From a virus: 64,000 nucleotides of DNA. The notes beneath the pieces are model-generated. The model was not told the DNA's origin. It saw only the letters and a list, made by a program, of their open reading frames with translations, and searched no databases. Positions within the stretch are counted from its first letter, which is position 1. Each line of letters begins with the position of its first letter. Positions 53,434 through 61,968 of the stretch are shown here, piece after piece. The translations under genes and the position numbers were made by a program. The stretch lies in IMG/VR virus record IMGVR_UViG_3300038428_000825, positions 34,884 to 98,883 of that record; one strand, given 5' to 3'.

Positions 53434-56400
53434 GTGCGCCAGCTTAAATCCATCCTTGCATTCCTGTTCGTTCTCCTGCCTGTTCTGGCCTACGGCCAGG
53501 TCACGCAGCTTTCCGGGCCTGTAAAGAACAATGCCAATGCGGCCGTACCGAATGCCACGGTGACGTTCGTCCTGACGAACTGCGGGTCATCTGCGCCTAC
53601 GAATCCAGTTGACGTGGCGATCACCACCTCCGGGGGTTATATCAATGCGGAGATCCCCAGGAACCACAGCTTCAAGTGCATCGGAACAGACTACTACCAG
53701 GTCACTCTGACGGACGCCTCCGGCAATCTGATCTGGACGCGGCCGTACATGTTCACGACTCAGGTGGGCAACCTGAATAGTCCTCTGACGACGCTTCCTC
53801 CGGCGGTCCCTGGATTGAGTTCAGGAAATGGCGCGATTCTGGATGCAAAGCAGATCGGCGGTGTCTACCAGGTCGATCAGTTCTCTGGTTCGGACATCGG
53901 AGTCAAGATTGCCAATTGCCTGAGTGGGTTGAATCAGACCTACGGCGGCACCTGCGATGCACGGAACTTTGTGGGAACGCTGTCGATGGCGTCGAACCTG
54001 ACGATCTCGACGACCAACGCCGTGATCTATCTGCCTTGCGCCACGATCTCGACGGCCAGTCAGATCATTGTGCCGGCAGCCGTGCGCAATGTGGTTCTTC
54101 ATGGCTGTTCTCTGCGAGGTGTTAGCACCGCGAGTGGAAGCCTGGGAGGCACCGTTCTTCTGTACTCCGGTCCGAGCAATGCCGTTCAGGTCGGGGATAC
54201 CACGTATGCCCAGAACACAATGGGCTTCAAGATGGACAACGTGGCCATCAACACCACAGGATCGACCAGCGCGGCGACCGGCTTCTATGCCTATCGCGCG
54301 CAGGAGATCCGCCTTGAGAGCAGCTACTTCCTCGGCAATCAGAACCAGACTGGCATGACCATTGACGGCACCGGCAATTATGCCGGTGGCACCTTCGAGG
54401 ACATGGAGTTCACTGGCTTCGGACAGGCGATCAATGGCACGGGCCATCTGATCTCGAATGCAGCCACAACGGACTGGATGAATGCCAGCACCTTCATCAG
54501 AGTTCACATCGATTGCCCGGAGAGTAATGGCAATCCGATCACAGGTATCTACGGCATCAACCTGCAAGCAGGCGATGGGAATACCTTCATCGGCGGCGAT
54601 GTCGAGGGTTGCGGGACCATGTTCCATCTCGGCTCGCACGCACAGAACAACACGATCCTGGGCCTGCGCAACGAGGTCTCCGCCATTCAGTATCAGGCGG
54701 ACTCGGGTTCGCAGTTCAATTCCGTGCTCACAGGCGGCACCTTCTTTACCGGCGATCTGATCGACAACGGCAGCCGCAACAACTTCGAGGATGCATTCCA
54801 CCGCGACTCCAATGGCATGAAGGGCGACTGGTACGCCAGCCAGCAGGACACGACCATCGTCGATCACCAGCGACTGGGGATTGGTCTGGGCAATGAGAGG
54901 GGCCGGCTGACCGAGATCCAAACCGACTACGGCTACCGCTGGACCTACGGCCTCGGCGATGGTACTGGTGGCATGCAGACCTATTACGTCCAGGACATGC
55001 TCAACAGAGTCTACCGGCTTTCGATCGGGCAATACCTGAGCGCGAACTCGAATAGTGTTGTGGCCGTGTCCTTGAACAACGGCGGTACCTATACGTCTTC
55101 GACACCTCCGACGATCACATTCACAGGCGGAGGCGGGACAGGCGCCGCTGGTACCGCTGTCATGTATGGAAGCGGCACCAGCTGGTACGTGCTTTCAGTT
55201 ACCATGACCAACAACGGGGCCGGGTACACCAGCGCGCCTACGGTCACATTTACTGGCTCCAACCAAACCAAGGCGCCGAACGCCTTGGCCGAGATCACCC
55301 TTTCTGGAAGTACCAACAACCAGACGGTTCTCAATGCTGCAGGCACTGGCGCGGTCATCATCAATGGTTCCAATAACTCCGGCACAGGCGGCCTCGTCTT
55401 GGGATCTGGTGGTCCAAGCGAGACCACTGTTGCAGTGATCGACGGCAATGGAAATGCCTTGTTCGATGGCACTCTCACTGTGGCGGGCGAGACGGTCTTT
55501 CAATCCTCTGCTGAGGTGCGAAACGGTGTTGATGCAGAGTCTGACTTCTCGTTGTGGTCTGGTCTGACGACCGCTCAGAAGGAGTCTCTCACTTACAAGG
55601 ACTGGAACGGCAACAGCCAGTGGTACATGGAGAAGGATCAGTACAACAACTGGGTGTTGAACTCCGCAATCGACAACCTTGATCACTTCAAGGCCTACCA
55701 GAACGGAGATGATTACATCGATGCGGGCAGCGGTGCAAATGTTCGCATCAACTACGAGAGCGGTTCTGGCTCCGGTTTTGCTGTCTACGGTGGCAACAGC
55801 TCGACTTTGTATTTCAGCCTCACAGCAGCGAATGCTGTCAAGATCCCTGGGCTTGCCGCGAGCAGCGGGCACAACTGTTTGCAGATCGACAACTCGGGCT
55901 GGGTCACCAACACCGGCTCAGCTTGCGGATCTGGATCGACGGGCGGAACAGTCACCAGTGTCGGGCTGACAGAGACGGACAGTTCGAGCTATTTCACCAT
56001 CACAAGCAGTCCTGTCACTTCCTCCGGGAACCTCGGCATCAAGCTGACAAGCGTGACCGGCACTGGCAACCAACTGGTGACTTCGGCCAGTCCGGTCATC
56101 AATGATCTGGCCATGACAGGCTACGCCGAGATCGGCGGCGCGCCGTACGCATCGTCTCCTGAGTTCCTCATTGCAGACACAAGTGCTGTTGTGCCGATGT
56201 TCATCATGCCTACTTACTTTGGCATCGTGGCTCCGAACTCTGGAGCTTACGATCTCATGGAGTTCTGGCAGAACGGCACGATTGTCTTCGAGATGGGGAT
56301 GGCCGGTGACATCACGAGAGGCAGCTGGTCGGGATCGCCGATCCAGAATGTATACCTGGCCAATTCCACGATCACCATCAACGGAACGACCTGTACGCTG

Positions 56401-58491
56401 GGATCGCCCTGCACGGTGAGCACCAGCACTTTCTCTGGCACTTCTCTGCCCAGCACGGTGACCGGGTCCCACCTCACCAGTGTCGGAACGATCACTACAG
56501 GCGTGTGGCAAGGAACTCCGATTGCGAACGCGTATTTGGCCAATTCCTCGACCACGGTCAACGGCCAGCCATGTGCTCTCGGCGGCGCCTGCACGATCAC
56601 AGCTTCTCTTTCTGGTACGAGCCTTCCCAGTTCGGTCGTGACCTCTTATCTGACGGCAGTGGGGACGATCACCACCGGCGTCTGGCAGGGCACGCCTGTT
56701 GCGAATGCCTATCTGGCCAACTCATCGGTGACGGTGGCCAGCCAGAGCTGCGTGCTTGGATCATCCTGCGCAATCGCTGCGGCGAACCTGAGTAACGGCA
56801 CGAGCGGCACCGGAGCAGTCGCGCTGGTGAACGCACCGACCTTCACGGGCAACGTCACGACACACGCGAACAATGCCGCCAGCCAGGACTACGTGATCAT
56901 CCAGCCAGGCACAGGTGGCACCGACTACATTGGTGCTCTGGAGTTCGCCAACTACGCGGGCACCAGCCAATGGGAAGTTCGCAAGGACGCGAGCAACACC
57001 TTCCGGATCCGGGACACCGTCAACTCGGTTGACCGCTTCATTCAATATGCCGGCAGCCAGACACAAATCAACTCCGGTGGAACTTCTTCGGTGGCCATCA
57101 ACGGCGCTAGCTCTTCTGGCTCCGGGGGCTTTGTGGTCTATGAAGGTGGGTTGAACTACACGACCCTCGCCTTCGCGGTGACCAGCTCGGGCAATGCCAA
57201 TGTGGCCGGAGTCATCACGGCGGCGGGTGTCAAGGACACGGGCATCCTTTCTGCATATCTGATCGGGACCGACAGCAGCGGAGATCTGCTTGCCGAAACC
57301 ATGTCGGGGGATGCAACTCTGGGTTCCGGCGGCGCCTTGACACTGGCTTCAGTGAATGGCAATACAGGGAGCTTCGGTTCCTCGACGGCGATCCCGACCT
57401 TCACCGTCAATGCCAAAGGGCTTATCACAGCAGCAGGCTCGACGGCAGTCATTGCGCCGGCCGGCACCTTGACAGGCACGGCTCTGGCGTCGACCGTGGT
57501 GACCTCTTCACTGACCACGGTTGGCACGATCGGCACAGGTGTCTGGCAAGGCACGGCGATCGGAGTGGGATTCGGAGGCCTGAACACATCCACAGCTCCT
57601 TCGTCCGGCCAGATCCTCATTGCGCAGTCGACGACGGCCTACGCGCCGGAGACGGTCTCTGGAGATTGCACTCTGACAGCTGCTGGTGCGATCACCTGCA
57701 CCAAGAGCAACGGCACGGCATTTGGCACGGGCGCCTTTGCGGTCATCGCCAACTACGCTACTTTGGCTTCGCCGGCATTCACCGGAACACCCTCCGCACC
57801 AACGCAGACTACCGGCGACAATACAACTGACCTGGCAACGGATGCCTTTGTGAACGCATCCATCACAGCCGGCGGCTTCCTGACCACTTCTTCGGCTTCC
57901 AGCACGTACGCGCCGAAGGCCTCGCCTACTTTTAGTGGTACGGTTACGGTGCCAACAGAGACCATTGTCTCCAGCGGCAACATGCATTTGGACGCGGCGG
58001 CTGGGGCTTACTACGTTTGCATCAACTGCGACAACAACACCGGCACCAGCGGTTTCGTTGTCCAGAACGGAACAGGCAGCAGCCCCACGACCGAGTTCCA
58101 GGTGACCGGATCTGGCAACACGACGGCCACTGGTTACCTCTCTTCGAAGGGCTGGTTCGGCAACTACACGGCCAGCTATACGGCCGGAGCAGCGGCCGGC
58201 ACCAGCCCAACCATTGCCTGCGCCACTACACATACCTGCACCAACATCCAGGGCACCTACAGCATCAAGACGGGCACCAGTCCCACGACCGGTACTCTCG
58301 TGACGATCAACCTCAATCACACACAGAACAATATCCTCGACTGCTCGAGCGATCTCTGGCTCCCTGGCACTGGCCACATCCTTACCTACGAGCTCACCAA
58401 CTCCACCACCAGCACTATTGTGGTGACCTTGGATGCGGCCCTGACCGCGTCGACCACCTATTACTTCACCTACGTCTGCGGCAGCTACTAA
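53434..58491 (+). CDS. giant beta-helix tail fibre with a signal peptide
   Basis: A 1685-residue protein. Residues 1-21 form a clear secretion signal (basic MRQLK, a hydrophobic core, cleavage near AYG-Q), unusual for a phage fibre. Then comes a beta-sandwich domain (about 22-115), a pectate-lyase-like parallel beta-helix (about 145-500), repeated Gly/Ser/Thr-rich modules, and two repeats of 59 residues (TITTGVWQGTP, LANSSTTVNGQ) with degenerate copies further on. The C terminus is a beta domain (YLSSKGWFGNYTASY). No catalytic set was identified. It probably binds or degrades surface glycans. GTG 53434 has GAGGG at 53423-53427. The signal could mean capture from a host secreted protein. Confidence 0.72.
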   Translation: MRQLKSILAFLFVLLPVLAYGQVTQLSGPVKNNANAAVPNATVTFVLTNCGSSAPTNPVDVAITTSGGYINAEIPRNHSFKCIGTDYYQVTLTDASGNLIWTRPYMFTTQVGNLNSPLTTLPPAVPGLSSGNGAILDAKQIGGVYQVDQFSGSDIGVKIANCLSGLNQTYGGTCDARNFVGTLSMASNLTISTTNAVIYLPCATISTASQIIVPAAVRNVVLHGCSLRGVSTASGSLGGTVLLYSGPSNAVQVGDTTYAQNTMGFKMDNVAINTTGSTSAATGFYAYRAQEIRLESSYFLGNQNQTGMTIDGTGNYAGGTFEDMEFTGFGQAINGTGHLISNAATTDWMNASTFIRVHIDCPESNGNPITGIYGINLQAGDGNTFIGGDVEGCGTMFHLGSHAQNNTILGLRNEVSAIQYQADSGSQFNSVLTGGTFFTGDLIDNGSRNNFEDAFHRDSNGMKGDWYASQQDTTIVDHQRLGIGLGNERGRLTEIQTDYGYRWTYGLGDGTGGMQTYYVQDMLNRVYRLSIGQYLSANSNSVVAVSLNNGGTYTSSTPPTITFTGGGGTGAAGTAVMYGSGTSWYVLSVTMTNNGAGYTSAPTVTFTGSNQTKAPNALAEITLSGSTNNQTVLNAAGTGAVIINGSNNSGTGGLVLGSGGPSETTVAVIDGNGNALFDGTLTVAGETVFQSSAEVRNGVDAESDFSLWSGLTTAQKESLTYKDWNGNSQWYMEKDQYNNWVLNSAIDNLDHFKAYQNGDDYIDAGSGANVRINYESGSGSGFAVYGGNSSTLYFSLTAANAVKIPGLAASSGHNCLQIDNSGWVTNTGSACGSGSTGGTVTSVGLTETDSSSYFTITSSPVTSSGNLGIKLTSVTGTGNQLVTSASPVINDLAMTGYAEIGGAPYASSPEFLIADTSAVVPMFIMPTYFGIVAPNSGAYDLMEFWQNGTIVFEMGMAGDITRGSWSGSPIQNVYLANSTITINGTTCTLGSPCTVSTSTFSGTSLPSTVTGSHLTSVGTITTGVWQGTPIANAYLANSSTTVNGQPCALGGACTITASLSGTSLPSSVVTSYLTAVGTITTGVWQGTPVANAYLANSSVTVASQSCVLGSSCAIAAANLSNGTSGTGAVALVNAPTFTGNVTTHANNAASQDYVIIQPGTGGTDYIGALEFANYAGTSQWEVRKDASNTFRIRDTVNSVDRFIQYAGSQTQINSGGTSSVAINGASSSGSGGFVVYEGGLNYTTLAFAVTSSGNANVAGVITAAGVKDTGILSAYLIGTDSSGDLLAETMSGDATLGSGGALTLASVNGNTGSFGSSTAIPTFTVNAKGLITAAGSTAVIAPAGTLTGTALASTVVTSSLTTVGTIGTGVWQGTAIGVGFGGLNTSTAPSSGQILIAQSTTAYAPETVSGDCTLTAAGAITCTKSNGTAFGTGAFAVIANYATLASPAFTGTPSAPTQTTGDNTTDLATDAFVNASITAGGFLTTSSASSTYAPKASPTFSGTVTVPTETIVSSGNMHLDAAAGAYYVCINCDNNTGTSGFVVQNGTGSSPTTEFQVTGSGNTTATGYLSSKGWFGNYTASYTAGAAAGTSPTIACATTHTCTNIQGTYSIKTGTSPTTGTLVTINLNHTQNNILDCSSDLWLPGTGHILTYELTNSTTSTIVVTLDAALTASTTYYFTYVCGSY
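56437..56790 (+). repeat. two 177-base tandem repeats in the fibre gene
   Basis: Two in-frame units of 177 bases (59 residues) begin with a G-T-S-L-P-S motif, run through VGTITTGVWQGTP and LANSS, and end in a Cys-containing GGACTI or GSSCAI strand. A partial third copy lies at about 57475-57560. The two-Cys spacing is constant, so each unit may fold as a small disulfide-linked loop. Confidence 0.6.
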
Positions 58492-58500
58492 ATGGCTGGC

Positions 58501-58512
58501 TATACTAGACAG
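58501..58512 (+). promoter_or_regulatory. promoter-like motif TATACTAGACAG (copy 4)
   Basis: TATACT at 58501-58506 followed by AGACAG, the same as at 8287-8298. It lies just after the stop of the giant fibre and 21 bases before the GTG of the Vsr-like gene, a good distance for transcription with a short leader. No convincing -35 box. Confidence 0.52.
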
Positions 58513-58526
58513 CTTTTGGAGGCAGC

Positions 58527-58928
58527 GTGCCTGTGGCAACGAAGACGCGGAAGCTGGTTTCCTATTCGGTCCGGCGGAAGCACAACCAGAAGCGGCCGTC
58601 ATCGAAGCTTGAGAAGGCAGTCTATGCCTTGCTCAAGGCCGAGAAGATTCTCTTCACAAAGGAGAAGCAGATCGGCCGTTGTCATGTAGACGTCTTCATC
58701 GAGCCGCGCGCGGTCGTGGAGATTCAGGGCTGCTACTGGCACAAGCACACTTGCCACCGGCCCAAGGCTGGCTGGACGCACGAGGATCTGGCCGTTCAAG
58801 CCAGGGACAGCGATCGCTTCGCTTACCTCAAGGCTCTGGGTTATCAGGTCGTCGTGATCTGGGAGTGCGAGATCGAGAAAGATCCCGAATGGATTCGATC
58901 GCTGCTGCGCAGCCTCAAGCAGGTCTAG
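58527..58928 (+). CDS. Vsr-like/EDxHD endonuclease
   Basis: A 133-residue protein of the very-short-patch-repair nuclease fold, a PD-(D/E)xK relative. Seen: a basic N terminus, Asp55 in CHVDVF, Glu65 in VVEIQGCYWHKH with the family's GC[YF]WH block, and the later DSDRFAYLKALGYQVVVIWECEI strand. Known relatives include mismatch-nicking Vsr and phage Vsr-like homing endonucleases. No cytosine methyltransferase accompanies it, which argues against repair. Start GTG 58527 has TTGGAGG at 58516-58522. Either homing or nicking of DNA is possible. Confidence 0.75.
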   Translation: MPVATKTRKLVSYSVRRKHNQKRPSSKLEKAVYALLKAEKILFTKEKQIGRCHVDVFIEPRAVVEIQGCYWHKHTCHRPKAGWTHEDLAVQARDSDRFAYLKALGYQVVVIWECEIEKDPEWIRSLLRSLKQV

Positions 58929-59191
58929 TGGCCGAGAAGATAGATTCCCAAAGCACCCACACCGATGATTCCTCCGACAACAAGCAGGACAAGACAGATG
59001 CTTATCAGGGCGGGCTGGATCGAGTTCTTCCAGGCATAGCGTACGGGATGATGTGCTTTCTCGTATGCCGCTTCTGCCAGGATTGCTTCTCGCGTGTCGA
59101 GGCTGACCCCTTCAGACCCAAACTCATCTCGTCGGTTGTATAAGGTCGTGGCAGTCCTTGTGGCGACCTGAATGATTGACAAGGGGTTCAT
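58925..59191 (-). CDS. small membrane protein, opposite strand
   Basis: An 88-residue protein: a polar N-terminal 55 residues and one strong transmembrane helix (ISICLVLLVVGGIIGVGALG, residues 62-81). It lies antisense to the gap between the Vsr-like and 59237 genes and overlaps the Vsr-like stop by four bases. The protein looks natural and occupies otherwise empty sequence, but I found no good ribosome binding site, so it is uncertain. A function cannot be named; superinfection exclusion or lysis accessory would be guesses. Confidence 0.5.
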   Translation of the reverse strand: MNPLSIIQVATRTATTLYNRRDEFGSEGVSLDTREAILAEAAYEKAHHPVRYAWKNSIQPALISICLVLLVVGGIIGVGALGIYLLGH

Positions 59192-59236
59192 GCCAGGATT
59201 CTACACCGGTTCACCCTCACCAACTTTGGAGACACC

Positions 59237-59971
59237 ATGATTGGCCCGCTTGCTGGACTCGCTGATGATGTACTGGGGTTGTTTGCCCGGTACAGCGGCG
59301 GCTTGTTCGGAAAGAAGGCTCCTGACTACGAGGGCCGGAACGGCGGAACGTTCGGGAGTCCCGAGTTCTTCCAGGATGCGCACGCCGGAGATTACCGGGC
59401 GCTGGCGCGTCTCGAGAAAGAAGGTTACGGCTCCGCATGGAACCGGCCCTTCTTCCGTGGAGTAGTCGAAAGCGAGATCACCCGCAACATCGCGCGCGGC
59501 AAGACCAGGATGCCTCGTGGCCTTCTGACTGGCAGTCCCATGTATGGCTACAACAAGTTTGCCGACAATCTCTGGGGCAAGCAGGCCAGGACGGGATTGA
59601 AGTTCGGCGTTCCGATTGCTCTTCTGGGCGTAGCCACAGCTCCCAAAGGAGAGATGGTCAAGCGGGGAACTGAAGGTCTTGGAATGCTCACCGGCCAAGC
59701 CCTGGGCGGTGCCGTAGGCGGCCTTTTCCTCGGCATGCCAGGTGAAATCGCGGGACAGATCATCGGTGGCACGGTAGGAGAAAAGATCGGCTCCACGCTG
59801 AAGCCTCTCGATGATCTCGGCCACCAGACATACCACTTGAACTTCGGCGGCGAATACCATGACACCGAAATCGCCTGGACGATGAGGCAGCGTGCCGTTC
59901 AAGAGATGGGATCGAGCGCCCTCAACGCACGGCAATACCTGGGCAAGGAAGCTGCCCTGATGCATCAGTAG
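59237..59971 (+). CDS. glycine-zipper membrane protein, possibly ejected
   Basis: A 244-residue protein. The centre has a glycine-zipper-like segment (GQALGGAVGGLFLGMPGEIA, residues 154-173) with further GxxxG repeats, typical of proteins that insert into or pack within membranes. The C terminus (AWTMRQRAVQEMGSS..LGKEAALMHQ) resembles the conserved helical ends of tail or injected proteins of large phages. It may be a virion protein released into the membrane during entry. Start ATG 59237 has TTGGAG at 59227-59232. It is followed by a small helical gene. Confidence 0.55.
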   Translation: MIGPLAGLADDVLGLFARYSGGLFGKKAPDYEGRNGGTFGSPEFFQDAHAGDYRALARLEKEGYGSAWNRPFFRGVVESEITRNIARGKTRMPRGLLTGSPMYGYNKFADNLWGKQARTGLKFGVPIALLGVATAPKGEMVKRGTEGLGMLTGQALGGAVGGLFLGMPGEIAGQIIGGTVGEKIGSTLKPLDDLGHQTYHLNFGGEYHDTEIAWTMRQRAVQEMGSSALNARQYLGKEAALMHQ

Positions 59972-59985
59972 AACAGGAGAAAGAT

Positions 59986-60249
59986 ATGTCAACGACACCG
60001 TACTCCACAGCCCAACTGAGTTCCATGATGGATGCATTGACGTCGAGGGTGACCACTCTCGATGGGATTGGACTGCCCGCCGGCACACAGGGACAGGTGC
60101 CGGTCCTGACAGCTCGGGCCAATGGCACCGACACCAAGATCCGTCAGGTCGTGACCAACCTGGAGAGCCAGCTCGCTTCGCTCAAGAGCGGCATTGCGAC
60201 ATTCACGACATCCGTCCGGCAGCTTCTCGGCCTGTCCGTGACATCTTAG
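59986..60249 (+). CDS. small helical protein of unknown function
   Basis: An 87-residue protein with helical ends and a short Gly/Thr-rich centre (VTNLESQLASLKSGIATFTTS is a long helix with heptad-like spacing). No motif recognised. AGGAG at 59975-59979 supports ATG 59986. It probably shares a transcript with the preceding membrane protein. Confidence 0.6.
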   Translation: MSTTPYSTAQLSSMMDALTSRVTTLDGIGLPAGTQGQVPVLTARANGTDTKIRQVVTNLESQLASLKSGIATFTTSVRQLLGLSVTS

Positions 60250-60380
60250 TTGTACGGCTGAAACCGTGTCCTTTCCAACCGGGTTATGAAACAGCTTCTA
60301 GGGTGTTTCCCTTATGGTTTGACCTGATTTCCACATGCTAGAGTAGTTTGGATTAAAATCCGTAACACTCTGAGGTTACT

Positions 60381-60632
60381 TTGGTTCGTATCGTGGCTCA
60401 CCTGAAGACTGAACTTCAGGAAGTTGAAGCGCAGCTATTGGCGCTTTATGAGAAGCGCGATGGCCTGCGGCAAGTTCTTCGCGCGACAACTGAGAGCACG
60501 TCGAACAATTCCCATGCAGGACCTCGGCTTTGTTTCACCAACCCTCTATCGGTGGCGCGCTGCCCGCGAGGGCATGCCAGCTGCGGGATATGTGAAAGGT
60601 CCGTGACCTGCGAACACAGACTGCGAGCATAA
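60381..60632 (+). CDS. possible small coiled-coil protein
   Basis: An 83-residue frame opening with TTG 60381 after a fair ribosome binding site (GAGG at 60372-60375). Residues 7-35 read like a coiled coil (LKTELQEVEAQLLALYEKR). The second half is Cys/Arg-rich and may not be native. An alternative frame, 60424-60606, opens inside it. It ends exactly at the bidirectional terminator, which favours a real transcript. A gene is possible, not shown. Confidence 0.35.
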   Translation: MVRIVAHLKTELQEVEAQLLALYEKRDGLRQVLRATTESTSNNSHAGPRLCFTNPLSVARCPRGHASCGICERSVTCEHRLRA

Positions 60633-60667
60633 CAAAGATGCCTGGGCCAACGCCCAGGCACCTTTGT
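60632..60667. terminator. bidirectional terminator between convergent genes
   Basis: ACAAAG-A-TGCCTGGGC pairs with GCCCAGGCA-C-CTTTGT around a CAAC loop (60632-60667), with one mismatch. The ends read as T-rich tracts in both directions (CCTTTGT on plus; CTTTGTT on minus). It stops the plus-strand structural side and the minus-strand lysozyme operon. Confidence 0.75.
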
Positions 60668-60693
60668 CTGTATCGACCCATCATGGATGTCAA

Positions 60694-61248
60694 TTACTTT
60701 CCTCTATTGGCCAGGATGCTAGCGGAAGTTGCAGTGCCAGCGAGAACGGCTACATCGGCACCGCCACGTTGGGTGGGAAGGGAACCTACCTCGTCAAACC
60801 AGGACGAGTCCTGAAGAGCGCCCGCGGCGACGGTCCAATGCTGGGTCTTCACAGCCTCCAGGGTGTTCACGAACTTGGACAAGCCATGCTCGCCCATGTT
60901 GAAGACCAGATCGACAAGCACGAGCTGCTTGTCGGCGGGCAGGTCATCGAAATTGGGAACCAGGTTCTTGGCTCCCGTGACGGCCATGGCGACCGTGGTG
61001 TCGAGCAGCTCGTCCACTTGGTTGGCGGTGATGATGACTCTGCCGGCCTTGATCCCCGCGTAGTCAAGATGGAGGCCGGTCACAATGGCCTGAGCGCCAG
61101 GCGCTTCCAGATCGAAGCCAACGCCGATGTGAGCTTTGCCCACCAGGACCGTTGTTGGAGTGATGGGCTTGCCGGTCTTGTCGTCGTAGGCGGCGAAGCG
61201 AGTTGATTCCCAGCGCGTGATCCATTTCTTGATGAGAGCGAGGTTCAT
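60694..61248 (-). CDS. T4-type lysozyme (GH24 endolysin)
   Basis: A 184-residue muramidase that would cleave peptidoglycan glycan strands. Seen: the N-terminal RWESTRFAAYDD, with catalytic Glu14 and Asp23 at the spacing of Glu11/Asp20 in T4 lysozyme, and HIGVGFDLE, equivalent to T4 TIGIGH. The Thr of that motif is replaced by His. A helical C-terminal lobe follows. Start at 61248 has GGAG upstream on its strand. The last gene of the minus-strand operon, it ends before a bidirectional terminator. The second murein enzyme family in this window besides the M15 peptidase, with an SLT domain in the hub protein. Confidence 0.82.
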   Translation of the reverse strand: MNLALIKKWITRWESTRFAAYDDKTGKPITPTTVLVGKAHIGVGFDLEAPGAQAIVTGLHLDYAGIKAGRVIITANQVDELLDTTVAMAVTGAKNLVPNFDDLPADKQLVLVDLVFNMGEHGLSKFVNTLEAVKTQHWTVAAGALQDSSWFDEVGSLPTQRGGADVAVLAGTATSASILANRGK

Positions 61249-61263
61249 GATTCTCCAGTCCGG

Positions 61264-61968
61264 TTAGGCAGCGAGTGGAAGTTCGATCAGCGCAGGCATG
61301 GTGAGAACCTTGGCCGGTGTTCTGGCGAAGTCCTTCGTCTTGAGCTTGACGATGAGCCGGTGGCCCTTCTTGTCGAAGAGGGTCTCGATCGGACGGCCGA
61401 CCATTCCCTCGGCCTGAGCCAGGCCGCCGTTGAGAGAGGAGCGGAAGCCGGCGCGGACCTTGTCCGTGGCGTCTTCGAGGGTCATCTCACCCATATAGGG
61501 AACTGCATCCAGACCGAGCTTGCTGGCCACGTCCCGCATATTCTCGTCGCTAAGCCACCAGCCACCCATGCGCGTGTGTTCGATGTCGGTGTCGATCACA
61601 AACACGTCGAAGACGATGAGCTTCTTGGTCGGCCCGTAGAGGCCGCCACGCTGGATGCCGGCGCCGTACCCTTCGCCGTAAATGACGACGTCGTCGCCGT
61701 CGGGGAAACAGGCTGCCAGCTTCTCAGGGGTGACGTTCTCGTAGAGCCACTTCACCAGGTCGGCCGGGATCGACGCATTGTCGGTCTTGCCGCCGAAGCT
61801 CAGCTTGCCGCCCTGCCAGATCACGCGGATGTTGGTGCCGTCAACCTTCTCGGTCCAGCACCAAGTCTTGAGGGTGTCGTAGACGCGATTTCTCAGAACC
61901 AAATCCGGTCCGATTTTGAAGTGTTCGTCACGTTCGTAGAGGGTTTCAATCTTGTGGAAAATGGACAT
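61264..61968 (-). CDS. RNA ligase (nucleotidyltransferase superfamily)
   Basis: A 234-residue ATP-dependent RNA ligase. Seen: motif I with the adenylated Lys41 in TEKVDGTN, motif III-like GEGYGAGIQRGG, motif IV EGMVGRP and motif V LIVKLKTKDF. Compact, without the C-terminal domain of T4 Rnl2, closer to small phage ligases. Known function: joining RNA 3'-OH and 5'-phosphate ends, often to repair tRNA cut by host defence nucleases. No polynucleotide kinase is in view. Its ATG directly follows the stop of the homing endonuclease gene (TGAATG), and the lysozyme gene follows 15 bases after its stop. Confidence 0.83.
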   Translation of the reverse strand: MSIFHKIETLYERDEHFKIGPDLVLRNRVYDTLKTWCWTEKVDGTNIRVIWQGGKLSFGGKTDNASIPADLVKWLYENVTPEKLAACFPDGDDVVIYGEGYGAGIQRGGLYGPTKKLIVFDVFVIDTDIEHTRMGGWWLSDENMRDVASKLGLDAVPYMGEMTLEDATDKVRAGFRSSLNGGLAQAEGMVGRPIETLFDKKGHRLIVKLKTKDFARTPAKVLTMPALIELPLAA

